A DNA stretch of 64,000 nucleotides from DASQHL01 sp963843685 (GTDB lineage: Bacteria > Chloroflexota > Dehalococcoidia > DSTF01 > JACRBR01). The notes beneath the pieces were generated by a model that was given only the letters and a program-made list of their open reading frames with translations, did not search any database and was not told the DNA's origin. A program made the translations under genes and the position numbers. Shown here piece by piece: positions 50,678-60,002 of this stretch. Every line of letters starts with the position of its first letter. Position 1 is the stretch's first letter. The stretch lies in contig CAWJLO010000019.1 of the NCBI GenBank assembly GCA_963843685.1, positions 98,046-162,045 on the forward strand, written 5' to 3'.

Positions 50678-51763
50678 CTAAGCGTATCCCACGACGAGCA
50701 CATCATCACCGAGCTGTCGCATGCTCGTGTCATGGAGCGTGATGGCGTCAGCCATGTGGGCGGCGCCTCTGCCGGCGACGGCGGGGTAGGCGTCGCCGCC
50801 CACGATCTTCGGCGCGATGATGGCGTGGACTTTGTCGACCAGCCCCTCCGCGAAGAGCGATCCGTGGAGGACGCCGCCTCCCTCGCAGAGCAGCGTAACA
50901 ATGCCCCGCTGGCCCAGAACCTTCATGAGCTCCCGCAGGTCCACCCGGCCACTGACCTCCTCTGGAAGCACGCACACCTCCGCACCGGCAATCTCCACGG
51001 CTGCTCGCCAACCAGCATCTGATGCGGCCGTCGTCGCGATCATGGTCTTCCCGCCCTCGGCCAGCACCTTCGCCTTGAGGGGCGTACGACCGCGCGAGTC
51101 GACGACGATTCGAAGGGGTTGCCGAGCCGCGGGCACTCCGCCGGGTCGGGCGGTGAGCTGCGGATCGTCCAGAAGGACGTTGTTGATGCCGCACATGATC
51201 GCATCGACGCGCGTACGGAACTCGTGCGCCCACGCCCGCGAGGCCTCTCCCGCGACCCAGCGCGAGTCGCCGCTGGACGCCGCGATCTTGCCGTCCAGTG
51301 TCGCCGCGAATTTCGCGACCACGAATGGCAGCCCCGTAGTTACGTGCTTCACGTACGCCTCGAGCTGCTTCTTCGCCTCCGCTTCGCCGTCACCGAGATC
51401 GACGTCGAGGCCGGCTGCTCGAAGCTGCTCGGCTCCCGCGCCGGCGACTCTCGCGTTCGGATCGAGCATGGCGATCTTGACGGACGCCACGCCCGCATCG
51501 ATCAGTGCGTCGGTGCACGGGGGTGTGCGGCCGTGGAAGGAATGCGGTTCCAGCGTCACGTACGCCGTAGCGCCGCGCGCGGCGTCGCCCGCCGCCTGCA
51601 GCGCCACCGCTTCCGCGTGCGGTCCGGGCGGCGGCTGCGTGGCACCTTCGCCGAGGACCTCGCCATCCCGCACGATCACGCAACCGACGTTCGGGTTCGG
51701 GCTCGTCGAGCCTGCCACCGCATCCGCCAGCTCGAGCGCACGCCGCATGAATTCGCTCGTCAT
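50678..51763 (-). CDS. ribD: riboflavin biosynthesis deaminase/reductase RibD, zinc ligand changed
   Basis: A 361-residue bifunctional enzyme. The deaminase half begins MRRALELADAVAGSTSPNPNVGCVIV with H49-A-E51. The second zinc segment reads LEPHSFHGRTPPC, so the usual Cys of the PCSH motif is His74, while C83 is kept. The reductase half starts near FVVAKFAATLDGKIAASSGDSRWVAG and includes NNVLLDDPQLTAR and LLCEGGGVLHGSLFAEGLVDKV. It makes the pyrimidine intermediate for lumazine. It heads the rib operon, four bases after the GT4 stop, and has no own leader. Confidence 0.94.
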   Translation of the reverse strand: MTSEFMRRALELADAVAGSTSPNPNVGCVIVRDGEVLGEGATQPPPGPHAEAVALQAAGDAARGATAYVTLEPHSFHGRTPPCTDALIDAGVASVKIAMLDPNARVAGAGAEQLRAAGLDVDLGDGEAEAKKQLEAYVKHVTTGLPFVVAKFAATLDGKIAASSGDSRWVAGEASRAWAHEFRTRVDAIMCGINNVLLDDPQLTARPGGVPAARQPLRIVVDSRGRTPLKAKVLAEGGKTMIATTAASDAGWRAAVEIAGAEVCVLPEEVSGRVDLRELMKVLGQRGIVTLLCEGGGVLHGSLFAEGLVDKVHAIIAPKIVGGDAYPAVAGRGAAHMADAITLHDTSMRQLGDDVLVVGYA

Positions 51764-51767
51764 CGTC

Positions 51768-52943
51768 TCAGGATACCCCGGGCAAGCGACGATACAGCGA
51801 CTCCATCCGCAACATCTCAGTCTCGTTTAGGCCGCGCCGCTCCACGAACGCACGATTGCGCGCGGCGGCGCTGCGGCGCAGCTCCGGGTCGGCCAGCGCA
51901 GCCACGACACGCTGAGCCAGGACGTCGGGCCGATGCAGCGGCACGCGGTAGCCGTTCACCCCGTCCTCAATCAGCTCCCGCTGCGTAGGCAGATCGCTGA
52001 CGATCGGGAAGCAGCCCGCAGCCATCGCCTGCAGCAGCGCGACGGACGTGCCATCGGATGAGGGCACGGAGATGAAGATCTCCGCGTCAGCGAGCGCATC
52101 GCGAAACGCGGCGCGCTCCAGGAATCCGACGAATTCGATCTGGCCGCCGGTCGCCGACGCTTGCCTCTGCAACGCCGGCGTCAGTGAGCCGCCGTGCGCG
52201 ACAACCAGGCGCACATCCGGCCGCACGCGGACAACGTCATCAAACGCGGAGATGATCTCCTCGACGTTGTACAGCGGCTCGTGCGCGCGCGTGCTCAGCA
52301 CGCACGCAGCACCGTCCGAGCGGCCGCGCACGTTCACCGACTGATCGTGTCGCAGCGTGAAGTAGCGGTCCGTGCCCAGCGTGACGACCTCCACCTTCGA
52401 GGGCGGCGCGCCGAGGGCGACAATTCGCTCAGCCATGTAGACGTTGTTCGACGTGATCAGGTCAGCACGCCGGACGGTGTAGCGCGCGATCAGATTCGAA
52501 ACGGGATCGCGGCGGGGCTCGACGAGCACGTCGGATCCCCATGCCGTCACGACGTACGGCCGCACACCGGCGCTCGCACCGTAGAACCCGTGCTCGACGA
52601 GGTAGTGGGCGTGGACGACGTCGGCGTCCAGCGACCCCAGCACGCGCGCGAGTCCCGCCGCCCGATAGCGGACGGCGTGCGCCAGCCGCATCAAGCCGCG
52701 CGGGAAGCGCGAGGTTTTCGAAGACGCCGAGTTCGGCGCGACGGCCCGATCCCCCCGAGCGGGACGCAACGCGTGCATGTTGACGCCTTCGAGCGGTTCG
52801 CGCGGCGGGTAGAACGCCACGCCGTGCAACTCGTGACCGCGTTCGACGAACCAGCGGAGCCACGAGCGCGTGTGCACACCATCGAAGTCACCGAGAACGG
52901 CGATGCGCAGCCGCTCGTCGGGCGCCACACGCTCGACGTCCAC
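51768..52943 (-). CDS. glycosyltransferase family 4
   Basis: A 391-residue GT-B glycosyltransferase: LRIAVLGDFDGVHTRSWLRWFVERGHEL, ADVVHAHYLVEHGFYGA, then the C-terminal half VEVVTLGTDRYF, HEPLYNVEEIISAFDDVVRVRPDVRLVVAHGG, and the family donor-binding segment VPSSDGTSVALLQAMAAGCFPIVSDLPTQRELIEDG. The GTG at 52943 is two bases after the flippase stop. It likely adds sugars to a surface polysaccharide moved by the neighbouring Wzx-like protein. Donor sugar unknown. Confidence 0.9.
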   Translation of the reverse strand: MDVERVAPDERLRIAVLGDFDGVHTRSWLRWFVERGHELHGVAFYPPREPLEGVNMHALRPARGDRAVAPNSASSKTSRFPRGLMRLAHAVRYRAAGLARVLGSLDADVVHAHYLVEHGFYGASAGVRPYVVTAWGSDVLVEPRRDPVSNLIARYTVRRADLITSNNVYMAERIVALGAPPSKVEVVTLGTDRYFTLRHDQSVNVRGRSDGAACVLSTRAHEPLYNVEEIISAFDDVVRVRPDVRLVVAHGGSLTPALQRQASATGGQIEFVGFLERAAFRDALADAEIFISVPSSDGTSVALLQAMAAGCFPIVSDLPTQRELIEDGVNGYRVPLHRPDVLAQRVVAALADPELRRSAAARNRAFVERRGLNETEMLRMESLYRRLPGVS

Positions 52944-52945
52944 GC

Positions 52946-54322
52946 TCAACCCCGCGCCCGCTGCGCGTCGATGCGGCGTCGTCCCGCGATGCGGCCCCAG
53001 ACGTCGTGAGCCGCATCTGTGTAGATGCGCGCATCGGATCGCCGCGGCAGCAGCAGCGCCCACGGCGACTGGCCTGAGATGAGACGATAGGCGACAAGAG
53101 CGGCGCAGAAGTGCGCTCCGTACGCCAGCGATGACGCCGCCGCGGCACCGTTGACACCGTACGCCGGTACCAGCGCGAAGAGCGCGCCGAGCGTCACGGC
53201 CAACGACGCCCCCGTGATCATCGTGTTCACGATCGGTTTGCCGCGACTGAAGATGTAGCTCGTGACGACCTTGGAGCCGGTCAGGGCCACGGTGCCCGGA
53301 AGCAGCCACCAGAGCGCCTGGACGGAGTCGTCGTAGGCGTGTCCGAAGAACATTGGGATGATGACGGGGGCGATGGCGGCGAGCGCGAGGGCACCCAGGC
53401 CAGCGACAAGCAGCGTGTTCCGCACGGCGACCGGCGTGACGCGTCGCACTTCCTCGTCGGGGGCGCCGGTCAGGGTGGGCAGCAGGACAAGAGCGACCGA
53501 GTTCGCAAGCAGCCAGACGGCCTCGGTCATGGAGACGCCGACCGCGTAAATGCCGACGCCGGCGACGCTGACGAAGCCGCGCACGACGTACTGGTCGAGC
53601 CGGTAGTTCATGAGCTGGAGCACGTTCCCCGTCTCACCCTGGACGCCGAAGCGCGCCAGGCGGCGCAGCACGGCGAGCCTCGGCCGGACCACCTGCGCAA
53701 GATCAACGTTCGAGAAGCCGATGCGCCACAGCGCCACGGCTCCGGCGGCGGTATTGGTCGCGATCCAGAACCAGACGATCATGGTGGCCGTGGGATCGCC
53801 GGCGGTGTAGGCGATGGACACGAGCACGAGCATCAGCGCCGGCTGGGCGACCGTCACGAGACCCATCTCCCAGAACCGGCGCTGCGCCTGCAGCGTGACG
53901 CTGAGCGCCGCGACCCAGATCAGCGCCGGCACGGCGGGCACCAGCAGCCACGCCGAGAGCCCGCCGCCGAGGAGGTCGGCGCCGCCGAACGGAACGACCA
54001 GGGCCACCCCGATCGCCGTCACCACGGGCGAGGCAAGTACGACGACGTGGATGGCGCTGACGAGCTGGCGGAGCGAGAGCTCGCGCTTGTTCAGAAAGTA
54101 CAGGGCGGCGCTCCCGAAGCCGAATCCGAGGAGCATTTGTCCCAAGCTCGTCGAGACGATGAACAGGGCATAGGCGCCGCGGCCACCGGGGCCCAGCGCG
54201 CGGGCGACGAGCGCGCTGGATGCGAAGGCAAGCGCGCCGTCGACGGCGTACGTCAGCATCACGACGTTGACGTGGCCGAAGAACGAGCCCGGCGGGGTCA
54301 GGTCGTCCGCTGCTTCACGCAT
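52946..54322 (-). CDS. Wzx/MATE-type polysaccharide flippase
   Basis: A 458-residue membrane protein of the MOP superfamily with about fourteen helices: VVMLTYAVDGALAFASSALVARALGPGGRGAYALF at the start, FGFGSAALYFLNKRE, FGVQGETGNVLQLMNYRLDQYVVRGFVSVAGVGIYAVG and YGVNGAAAASSLAYGAHF late. The GPGGRGAYAL and YRLDQYVV motifs match polysaccharide biosynthesis (O-antigen) flippases. It moves lipid-linked oligosaccharides across the membrane. The GT4 gene is directly downstream on the same strand. Confidence 0.92.
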   Translation of the reverse strand: MREAADDLTPPGSFFGHVNVVMLTYAVDGALAFASSALVARALGPGGRGAYALFIVSTSLGQMLLGFGFGSAALYFLNKRELSLRQLVSAIHVVVLASPVVTAIGVALVVPFGGADLLGGGLSAWLLVPAVPALIWVAALSVTLQAQRRFWEMGLVTVAQPALMLVLVSIAYTAGDPTATMIVWFWIATNTAAGAVALWRIGFSNVDLAQVVRPRLAVLRRLARFGVQGETGNVLQLMNYRLDQYVVRGFVSVAGVGIYAVGVSMTEAVWLLANSVALVLLPTLTGAPDEEVRRVTPVAVRNTLLVAGLGALALAAIAPVIIPMFFGHAYDDSVQALWWLLPGTVALTGSKVVTSYIFSRGKPIVNTMITGASLAVTLGALFALVPAYGVNGAAAASSLAYGAHFCAALVAYRLISGQSPWALLLPRRSDARIYTDAAHDVWGRIAGRRRIDAQRARG

Positions 54323-54653
54323 CGAGGGGATTGTAACCGGTGCGATTACTTGACCGTGTTATCGAAATCCTGAAGCTGTAGTTGACTCATTACATTCGTT
54401 TGGCACTTTTCGTGTCGGGTGTCCGTTCATCCGGCCGCGGTGCTTGGGCGCGATCGCGACACAGTGGTGGATGATGCGAGCGTACCCTGGGCCGTGGACG
54501 ATGTCCTAGTGTCTCGTGTCACTGGTTCAGGGCGTGGGACTCAAGCGCGATGCGAAAGCTGTAATCGGCAGGCGGTGGCGGTTTCGCGAGCGACGGGAGA
54601 TGATGGTGGGCACCGGCGCCGGCCGGGTATGGGTATCGGGAAGGATGGAGACC
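54323..54653. other. intergenic region between flippase and redoxin-like gene
   Basis: 331 bases between divergent genes. AT-rich at about 54330-54420, where TTGACC and TTGACT occur on the plus strand but without properly spaced -10 boxes. No inverted repeat or small gene is evident. Confidence 0.4.
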
Positions 54654-55142
54654 ATGACAACGGACGAGCAGGCGCTGACGCAAGCGCCGGCGGTGACGCT
54701 GAAGGCGAACGGGCACGGGCGGATGCTGACGTTCAACGAGCTGGGCGTGCCGGCGGTGCTGGTGTGCGTGGCGCGCGAGACGTCGAACCTGGCGTCACCG
54801 GTGGTGAACGCGGTGCGCGAGAAGTACGCGACGGCTGACGAAGTGCTGATCGTGAACGTGGCGGATACGCGCCCGTTCCCCCGTCTGATCCGCAAGGTGG
54901 CGGAGCAGATCATGAAGTCGGCGTACAACGACGCCGTGAAGAATCTGGAAGCCGGCCGCAAGCCAGAAGACTACGTGCTCATCGTCCCGGATTGGGACGG
55001 CGACCTGCTGGCACCGCTCGGGATCGACGATGTGTCGAAGACGATCGCGGTCGTCGTGCTCGATGCGCGGGGCGGGATCGTCGGCGTGTACCAGGGCGAC
55101 GACGCACCGGCGCAGGCGGTGAAGATGCTCGGCCGGCTGTAA
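54654..55142 (+). CDS. thioredoxin-fold-like protein without CxxC
   Basis: A 162-residue protein from the ATG at 54654, nine bases after GGGAAGG. The strand-helix order (LTFNELGVPAVLVCVARETSNLASPVVNAVREKY, DEVLIVNVADTRPFPRLIRKVAEQIMKSAY, DYVLIVPDWDGDLLAPLGIDDVSKTIAVVVLDARGGIVGVYQG) matches a redoxin/TlpA-like fold, but the CxxC pair is missing and only one Cys lies in the core. Function unknown. An upstream in-frame start at 54516 has no ribosome site and non-family sequence. Confidence 0.6.
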   Translation: MTTDEQALTQAPAVTLKANGHGRMLTFNELGVPAVLVCVARETSNLASPVVNAVREKYATADEVLIVNVADTRPFPRLIRKVAEQIMKSAYNDAVKNLEAGRKPEDYVLIVPDWDGDLLAPLGIDDVSKTIAVVVLDARGGIVGVYQGDDAPAQAVKMLGRL

Positions 55143-55151
55143 CTTCGCCCC

Positions 55152-55892
55152 TCAGCCGGCGGATCGCCAGTGCTCTTCGAGGAGGGCGGCGGCTTCCTCC
55201 GGCCGTTGAGACGGCCACCAGTGGCCGCAGTTCTCGAAGATGTGGAGCTTTGCGTCCGTGCGCTGAGCAAGATTCTTCGCGAACTGCGGTGGGGCGTATG
55301 GATCGTCGGCGCCCCAGAAGACCAGTCCGGGCGGCACGGGCGCGACCAGCGGTGTCCAGTCCCGCGAGACTTCGACCGCCGAGCGGTAGAGCGACAGTAC
55401 CGACGATTTCATACGGTCGTCGATGCGCGAAGCGACGCCGCGCGCGGTTTCCTCATCGATGCCCTGCGCCGCGAAGACGGGGACGATGACGTCCGGTGTG
55501 AAGGCGGCCATCAGCTGCTCGCCAGCGCCCGGCGTCTGCCACGTCTTCGCCGTGTCGTGCCAGACGTATTCGGCGTCGAGCGGACCGCTTCCGACGGCCC
55601 ATGTGCGAATGAGGTCGGGACGGAGCGACACGAGACGCTGAACAAGCAGCGCACCCCAGTCGTGCCCGACGACATCGACCGGCTGGCCGACCTTCTCCAC
55701 TTCAGCGACGAGCCAGGCGGCGTAGGCGTCTTTCGTGCAGTCGAAGCCGTCGGGCAGCGGCGTGGCAAAGCCCGGCATCGACGGGGCGATGACGTCGGTG
55801 CGTTTGAGGTGCGCGCGGACACCGTCCCAGAGATGGGCAGTGTCGGGGACGCCGTGGAGGAGGAATGCAGGCATTTCCGTCCGCGCGGGCAC
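55152..55892 (-). CDS. alpha/beta hydrolase (haloalkane dehalogenase/epoxide hydrolase-like)
   Basis: A 246-residue alpha/beta-hydrolase: FLLHGVPDTAHLWDGV forms the oxyanion region, D78 in VVGHDWGALL is the nucleophile as in dehalogenases and epoxide hydrolases, the acid is in VFWGADDPYAPP and the base is the His in FENCGHWWPSQRP. Asp in place of Ser sets it apart from the esterase at 37594. It is the size of small haloalkane dehalogenases, but no activity can be assigned from sequence. Confidence 0.88.
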   Translation of the reverse strand: MPARTEMPAFLLHGVPDTAHLWDGVRAHLKRTDVIAPSMPGFATPLPDGFDCTKDAYAAWLVAEVEKVGQPVDVVGHDWGALLVQRLVSLRPDLIRTWAVGSGPLDAEYVWHDTAKTWQTPGAGEQLMAAFTPDVIVPVFAAQGIDEETARGVASRIDDRMKSSVLSLYRSAVEVSRDWTPLVAPVPPGLVFWGADDPYAPPQFAKNLAQRTDAKLHIFENCGHWWPSQRPEEAAALLEEHWRSAG

Positions 55893-55990
55893 TAGTCGGC
55901 GGTGGTTGGCGGTCGAAGTGTCTCACGCGATCAGGGGGCAGGCAAGCCAGTCCGCGCGGCCGCCGAAAACGATATCCGCGCCTGTGGAGG

Positions 55991-56317
55991 CTACTTGAAC
56001 TCCGGCGCCGCCTCGATGAACCGGCGGACCTCACCAGTGGGGCCATTCCAGAGGAACAGGCTCAGCAAACCGGAGAAGAGCAGCCGCGCCCAGATGCGGG
56101 GCGCCACGCCGGCGTAGACGAACTTCGTCTCGGCCGGACCCTGCTCGAGCTTGACGGCGACGCCGACGAGCGGGTTCTTCACGACCACGAAGTCGCGCGA
56201 GACGATGGGATTCTTCCAGTCCTCGATCTTGTATTTCGGTTCGAAGTGGGCGCGGAAGATCTCGCGCACCTGCTCGCTGGTGAGATCGGGCTTGTGAGCG
56301 ATGGCCGTCACGGCCAT
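55991..56317 (-). CDS. small conserved protein, function unknown
   Basis: A 108-residue protein: MAVTAIAHKPDLTSEQVREIFRAHFEPKYKIEDWKNPIVSRDFVVVKNPLVGVAVKLEQG, then ARLLFSGLLSLFLWNGPTGEVRRFIEAAPEF. The N-terminal part is soluble with a beta core. A hydrophobic stretch near 78-92 could insert in a membrane. No family is recognised. It lies between the hydrolase and the carboxylesterase on the same strand and may be co-transcribed with either. Confidence 0.55.
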   Translation of the reverse strand: MAVTAIAHKPDLTSEQVREIFRAHFEPKYKIEDWKNPIVSRDFVVVKNPLVGVAVKLEQGPAETKFVYAGVAPRIWARLLFSGLLSLFLWNGPTGEVRRFIEAAPEFK

Positions 56318-56398
56318 GGGCCAGTCCTCCTTGCTATGCCGACACGGCCCAAGTATGCAGTCGAGCCGTCAATCGGCATCGCGGGTCACCGGAGCCTG

Positions 56399-57898
56399 TC
56401 AGGACGGCACGCCGGTAGGGACGTGCACTTCCTCCCAGGCCAGGCGATCGGAGGCGCCGGGGTCGTCCTCGACCACCGACGCTCCGCGGTCGAAGATCAT
56501 CGTCGCGCGGCGGTCGGTCGTATATGCGGGCCACGGCAGAATGCCGGTGTGGGACGGGTCCCCGGTGCGGGCGAAGGCGAGCCACGCTTCGCTCATCTGT
56601 GCGCCGAGAGAATCGCGTCCCGGAGATGACTTCATGACAGGCGGACGGACGTTGTCGAAGACGAAGGCGATCTCGAATCCGTGGGCTGAGCCGAGCGGGC
56701 CGGAGGCCCAGCGGAAGAGATACATGTAGACGCGCGTCGTGGTGCCGGCGATCTTTCGCTCGGCGAGCTCGATGGACGGGATGCGCATCATGCGGTCGCT
56801 CTCGATGGCGACGAGCAGATCGCGGTTCGATGCAGCGGGCCGCGTGCGGCGGTAGGCATCGATGACGGGCTGCGCGGCGCCGCCAAGCAGCGACAGCCGC
56901 TTCAGGAGGCCGGCGTCGTCGAGCTCAGCGCCGTTCTGCGTCGCGGAGTTCATGGCGAGGAAGAGCGACGCCTCGTCACGGTTGGTGCCGACGATGACGG
57001 GAACGTCGGCCGCCGTGCCGTGCTTCAGAGCGTGGCCGGGATGGGACGGCAGCACGACAGGGTCAAGTACGGGGCTGAAGGCGAACGCGCCGTTGCGGCC
57101 AAGCTTGTCCTGCGCCTCGCGGAGGCGCTCCACGGAGAGTGACTGCAGGGCACGCACGTCATCCCCGGTGCCAAGATCGGCGACGATCCTGGTCGCCGTC
57201 TCCGCGGCTTGCTCCGGCAGCTTGGCGCGCAGGCCCGGGCCGCTCTGGATGGCGGCGCGATGGAAGAGGCCGCGGGCGGCGGGCATGGCGAGCAGCGTCG
57301 AGACCTTGGCGCCGCCGCCGGACTCGCCGAAGATCGTGACGCACGCCGGATCGCCGCCGAAGGAAGCGATGTTGTCGCGCACCCATTCGAGCGCGGCGAC
57401 GAGGTCGAGCATGCCGGCGTTGCCGGACCCCGCGAAATCGGCGGCTCCGATCTCCGCAAGATGGAGGTAGCCCAGGATGCCGAGGCGGTGGTTGACGGTG
57501 ACGACGACAGCGTCGCCGCGACGGGCAAGCGCCGCGCCGTCGTAGACGGGCCAGGAGCCGGAGCCGATGCTGAATCCGCCACCGTGAAACCAGACGAGGA
57601 CAGGCCGCCGCGCGGAGCGGTCGCCGGAGGGGGCCCAGACGTTGAGGTAGAGGCAGTCTTCGGAGAGCGACGGCTCCTGCGACCAGCCTTCCGGCCGCGA
57701 CGACGGCTGCGGACAGGACGGGCCATAATCGAGCGCATCGCGTACGGCCGGCCAGGGCGCGACAGCCGCGGGCGAGCGGAATCGCAGCTCGCCGATCGGA
57801 GGCGCGGCGTACGGGATCCCCTTGAAGGCGTCGACGCCATGCTGCGTCTGGCCGCGAACCTTCCCGGCCGTCGTTTCGACAACGGGCGCGTCACTCAT
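56399..57898 (-). CDS. carboxylesterase type B
   Basis: A 499-residue esterase of the cholinesterase/carboxylesterase B family. The ATG at 57898 follows GGAGCGGAG. GKVRGQTQHGVDAFKGIPYAAPPIGELRFR, the conserved EDCLYLNVWAP, oxyanion HGGGF (105-109), nucleophile S193 in FGESGGG, the acid Glu in GTNRDEASLF and the His near SSPGRDSLGAQMSEAW region are seen. No signal peptide is present, so it is probably cytoplasmic. It hydrolyses ester bonds in a wide range of substrates. Confidence 0.92.
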   Translation of the reverse strand: MSDAPVVETTAGKVRGQTQHGVDAFKGIPYAAPPIGELRFRSPAAVAPWPAVRDALDYGPSCPQPSSRPEGWSQEPSLSEDCLYLNVWAPSGDRSARRPVLVWFHGGGFSIGSGSWPVYDGAALARRGDAVVVTVNHRLGILGYLHLAEIGAADFAGSGNAGMLDLVAALEWVRDNIASFGGDPACVTIFGESGGGAKVSTLLAMPAARGLFHRAAIQSGPGLRAKLPEQAAETATRIVADLGTGDDVRALQSLSVERLREAQDKLGRNGAFAFSPVLDPVVLPSHPGHALKHGTAADVPVIVGTNRDEASLFLAMNSATQNGAELDDAGLLKRLSLLGGAAQPVIDAYRRTRPAASNRDLLVAIESDRMMRIPSIELAERKIAGTTTRVYMYLFRWASGPLGSAHGFEIAFVFDNVRPPVMKSSPGRDSLGAQMSEAWLAFARTGDPSHTGILPWPAYTTDRRATMIFDRGASVVEDDPGASDRLAWEEVHVPTGVPS

Positions 57899-57950
57899 GA
57901 TCTCCGCTCCTTTGCGCGATGCCGATCGTAGGTCGGTGCGAGCCAAAGGG

Positions 57951-59249
57951 TCAAGAGGGCCTCAGGAGCCCACCGACGGCCTCGAGCTCGGCGGCCATCC
58001 GCTGGTCCCAGGTCCAGAAGTGCTCGGAGGCGTAGGCGGCGGCGCTCGCGCCGAGGCGCCGGCGCTGATCGGGATCGGCGGCCAGCGTGACGAGGAGGTC
58101 GGCGAGGCGCTCCTCGAGCGGTTTGACGAAGCCGGACCGCTGCGAGTTGTCGACGAGGCGGCCGGTGCGCGCGTCGGCGATCAGGTCGCGGGTGTCGCCG
58201 GCGTCGACGGCAACGACGCACATGCCGCAGGCCATCGCTTCGAGCAGCGGGTTACCAACGTTCGATAGATCGGCAACGGCGAGGAAGACGTCGGCGGCGT
58301 GCATGTAGCGAAGCACCTCCTGCTGCGGCACGGCACCAATGAAGCGGACATGTTCGGCGACCCCGAGATCGCGCCCCAGGGCTTCGAGCCGCGCGCGCTC
58401 CTCCCCATCGCCGACGATCAGCAGGAGCGCGTGCGGCGACCACGCGACTACCTTCTTCATGGCGCGGACGGCGCGGTCGACGCGCTTCCAGCCGGCAAGG
58501 CGGGACGCGGTGATCATGACGAACGCGTCGTCCGGGAGCGAGAATGCGGCGCGGGCGGCGGCACGATCAGCGTCTGACGCCGGGCGGAGGCGGTCGAGGT
58601 CGAGACCGTTCCGCCAGAACTTCACGCGGCCCTTCGACGCCGGGTTGAGGCGGGCGAGCACTTCATCGCCCTGCGTCCCGTCGTCCGTCATGACGTAGAG
58701 GTCGGCGCTGGCCTTGAGCGCAAGCGCCTCCTCGTAGCGACGGTAGTAGAGCAGCGTGTCCTTGAGCGCGGGGTACATCACGGTGCCCTGGAACCGGGCG
58801 ACGAGCGGGAGCCGCAGCCCGCGACGCCGGAGGAGCCGGGCCGCGAGCACTCCGTGCACTTCGTATGCATAGACGATTTCGAACGGCGTACCGAACGCGT
58901 GGAGCAGCCGCTCCGCGTGTTTGGCGGCGAGCCACGGGAAGGCGGCGGCGAAGCGCAGCTTCTGGTCGACGGCAACGGCGGGCGCGGGCAGCGACGGGAG
59001 CGGCAGGTCACGGAGGCTGGGCATGTGGAACGTGTGGAATCGGACATTGGCGATCTCAGGGCGCGACTCCGGCCTGGCGCGTTTCGCCTCGTCGCGGCGA
59101 TAGAAGTGGTTGGCGCCGACATCTGGCAGAACCACGTCAACCTCGTGACCCGCCTCGCCGTACGCGCGCAGCGTTCGCTCGAGCGTGGGCGCGCCCTTGC
59201 CCTGGTCGAGCGACCAGACGTCGAGGGCCGTGATCATGAGCAGCCTCAT
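57951..59249 (-). CDS. glycosyltransferase family 4
   Basis: A 432-residue GT-B transferase: LLMITALDVWSLDQGKGAPTLERTLRAYGEAGHEV, EIVYAYEVHGVLAARLLRRRGLRLPLVARFQG, and the C-terminal half KFWRNGLDLDRLRPA, TASRLAGWKRVDRAVRAMKKV, and the donor motif SNVGNPLLEAMACGMCVVAVDAGDTRDLI. The ATG at 59249 follows GAGAGGTGGCC. This and the other GT4 at 51768 point to surface polysaccharide assembly, but no cluster partner is beside it. Donor sugar unknown. Confidence 0.9.
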   Translation of the reverse strand: MRLLMITALDVWSLDQGKGAPTLERTLRAYGEAGHEVDVVLPDVGANHFYRRDEAKRARPESRPEIANVRFHTFHMPSLRDLPLPSLPAPAVAVDQKLRFAAAFPWLAAKHAERLLHAFGTPFEIVYAYEVHGVLAARLLRRRGLRLPLVARFQGTVMYPALKDTLLYYRRYEEALALKASADLYVMTDDGTQGDEVLARLNPASKGRVKFWRNGLDLDRLRPASDADRAAARAAFSLPDDAFVMITASRLAGWKRVDRAVRAMKKVVAWSPHALLLIVGDGEERARLEALGRDLGVAEHVRFIGAVPQQEVLRYMHAADVFLAVADLSNVGNPLLEAMACGMCVVAVDAGDTRDLIADARTGRLVDNSQRSGFVKPLEERLADLLVTLAADPDQRRRLGASAAAYASEHFWTWDQRMAAELEAVGGLLRPS

Positions 59250-59304
59250 GGCCACCTCTCGCCGGTCGCGCCAGCGGCGTCAAAGGTAACGCGTGACTCG
59301 CGGG

Positions 59305-59979
59305 TCATTCCCGCTTGCCGGGCAGCTTGGGGACGAGCCAGGCGAGGAAGCTGTCCGGGCTGCGGGTCTGGAGGTAGAAGCGCCCCGGCCCGGTGAGCTT
59401 GCAGACGAGGCCCTCACCGCCGAAGATCGTGGTTTTCCATCCCGCGGCGCGACCGACCTCGTACTTCACGCTCTCATCGAACGCGACCATGTGGCCGGTG
59501 TCAACGGTGTAGCGCTGCCCGTCGGTGAGCTCCACGAGGTGGATCGCGCCGTAGCTGGAAACGAAGATCGTACCGGCGCCCGTGCACTTGAGGAGGAAGA
59601 GGCCCTCGCGAGAGAAGAAGGTCTTGCCGCCACCCCATTTCGTGTCGACGTTGACGTCCGGCGTCGCGGCGAGGAAGGAGCCGGACTGCAGGAGCAGCGT
59701 GCCACCCGTCAGCTCCAGCGCGACGATGTCGCCGGGCAGCGCCGGCGCGATCGTCAGCTCCCCGCCCTGATCGGCCGAGAAGGTGTTGATGAAGAAGCTC
59801 TCGCCGCCGAGGACGGAGCGCTTCAGCCCGGACATGATGCCGCCGCGAACGCCGGTCTCCATGGAAACCGTGTCGGACATGCTGACCATCGCGCCCGCCT
59901 CCGCCTGGACCTTGTCGCCTGGAGCGAGCGTGATGATGCCGAGCGCGTACGAAGGGCTGTACTTGATCTCGTAGTTCAT
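59305..59979 (-). CDS. TIGR00266/AIM24 family protein
   Basis: A 224-residue beta-rich protein with the AIM24 landmarks: YEIKYSPSYALGIITLAPGDKVQAEAGAMVSMSD, SGLKRSVLGGESFFINTF, AALPGDIVALEL-like strands, DTKWGGGKTFFSREGLFLLKCTGAGTIFVSSYGAIHLVEL and YTVDTGHMVAFDESVKYEVG. Members form trimeric beta-barrels of unknown role. They are often near membrane-stress or secretion genes in bacteria. The length and ending KLPGKRE are normal. Confidence 0.9.
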   Translation of the reverse strand: MNYEIKYSPSYALGIITLAPGDKVQAEAGAMVSMSDTVSMETGVRGGIMSGLKRSVLGGESFFINTFSADQGGELTIAPALPGDIVALELTGGTLLLQSGSFLAATPDVNVDTKWGGGKTFFSREGLFLLKCTGAGTIFVSSYGAIHLVELTDGQRYTVDTGHMVAFDESVKYEVGRAAGWKTTIFGGEGLVCKLTGPGRFYLQTRSPDSFLAWLVPKLPGKRE

Positions 59980-60002
59980 GGGCAGTCTCCTGCTGCGCGC
60001 TG

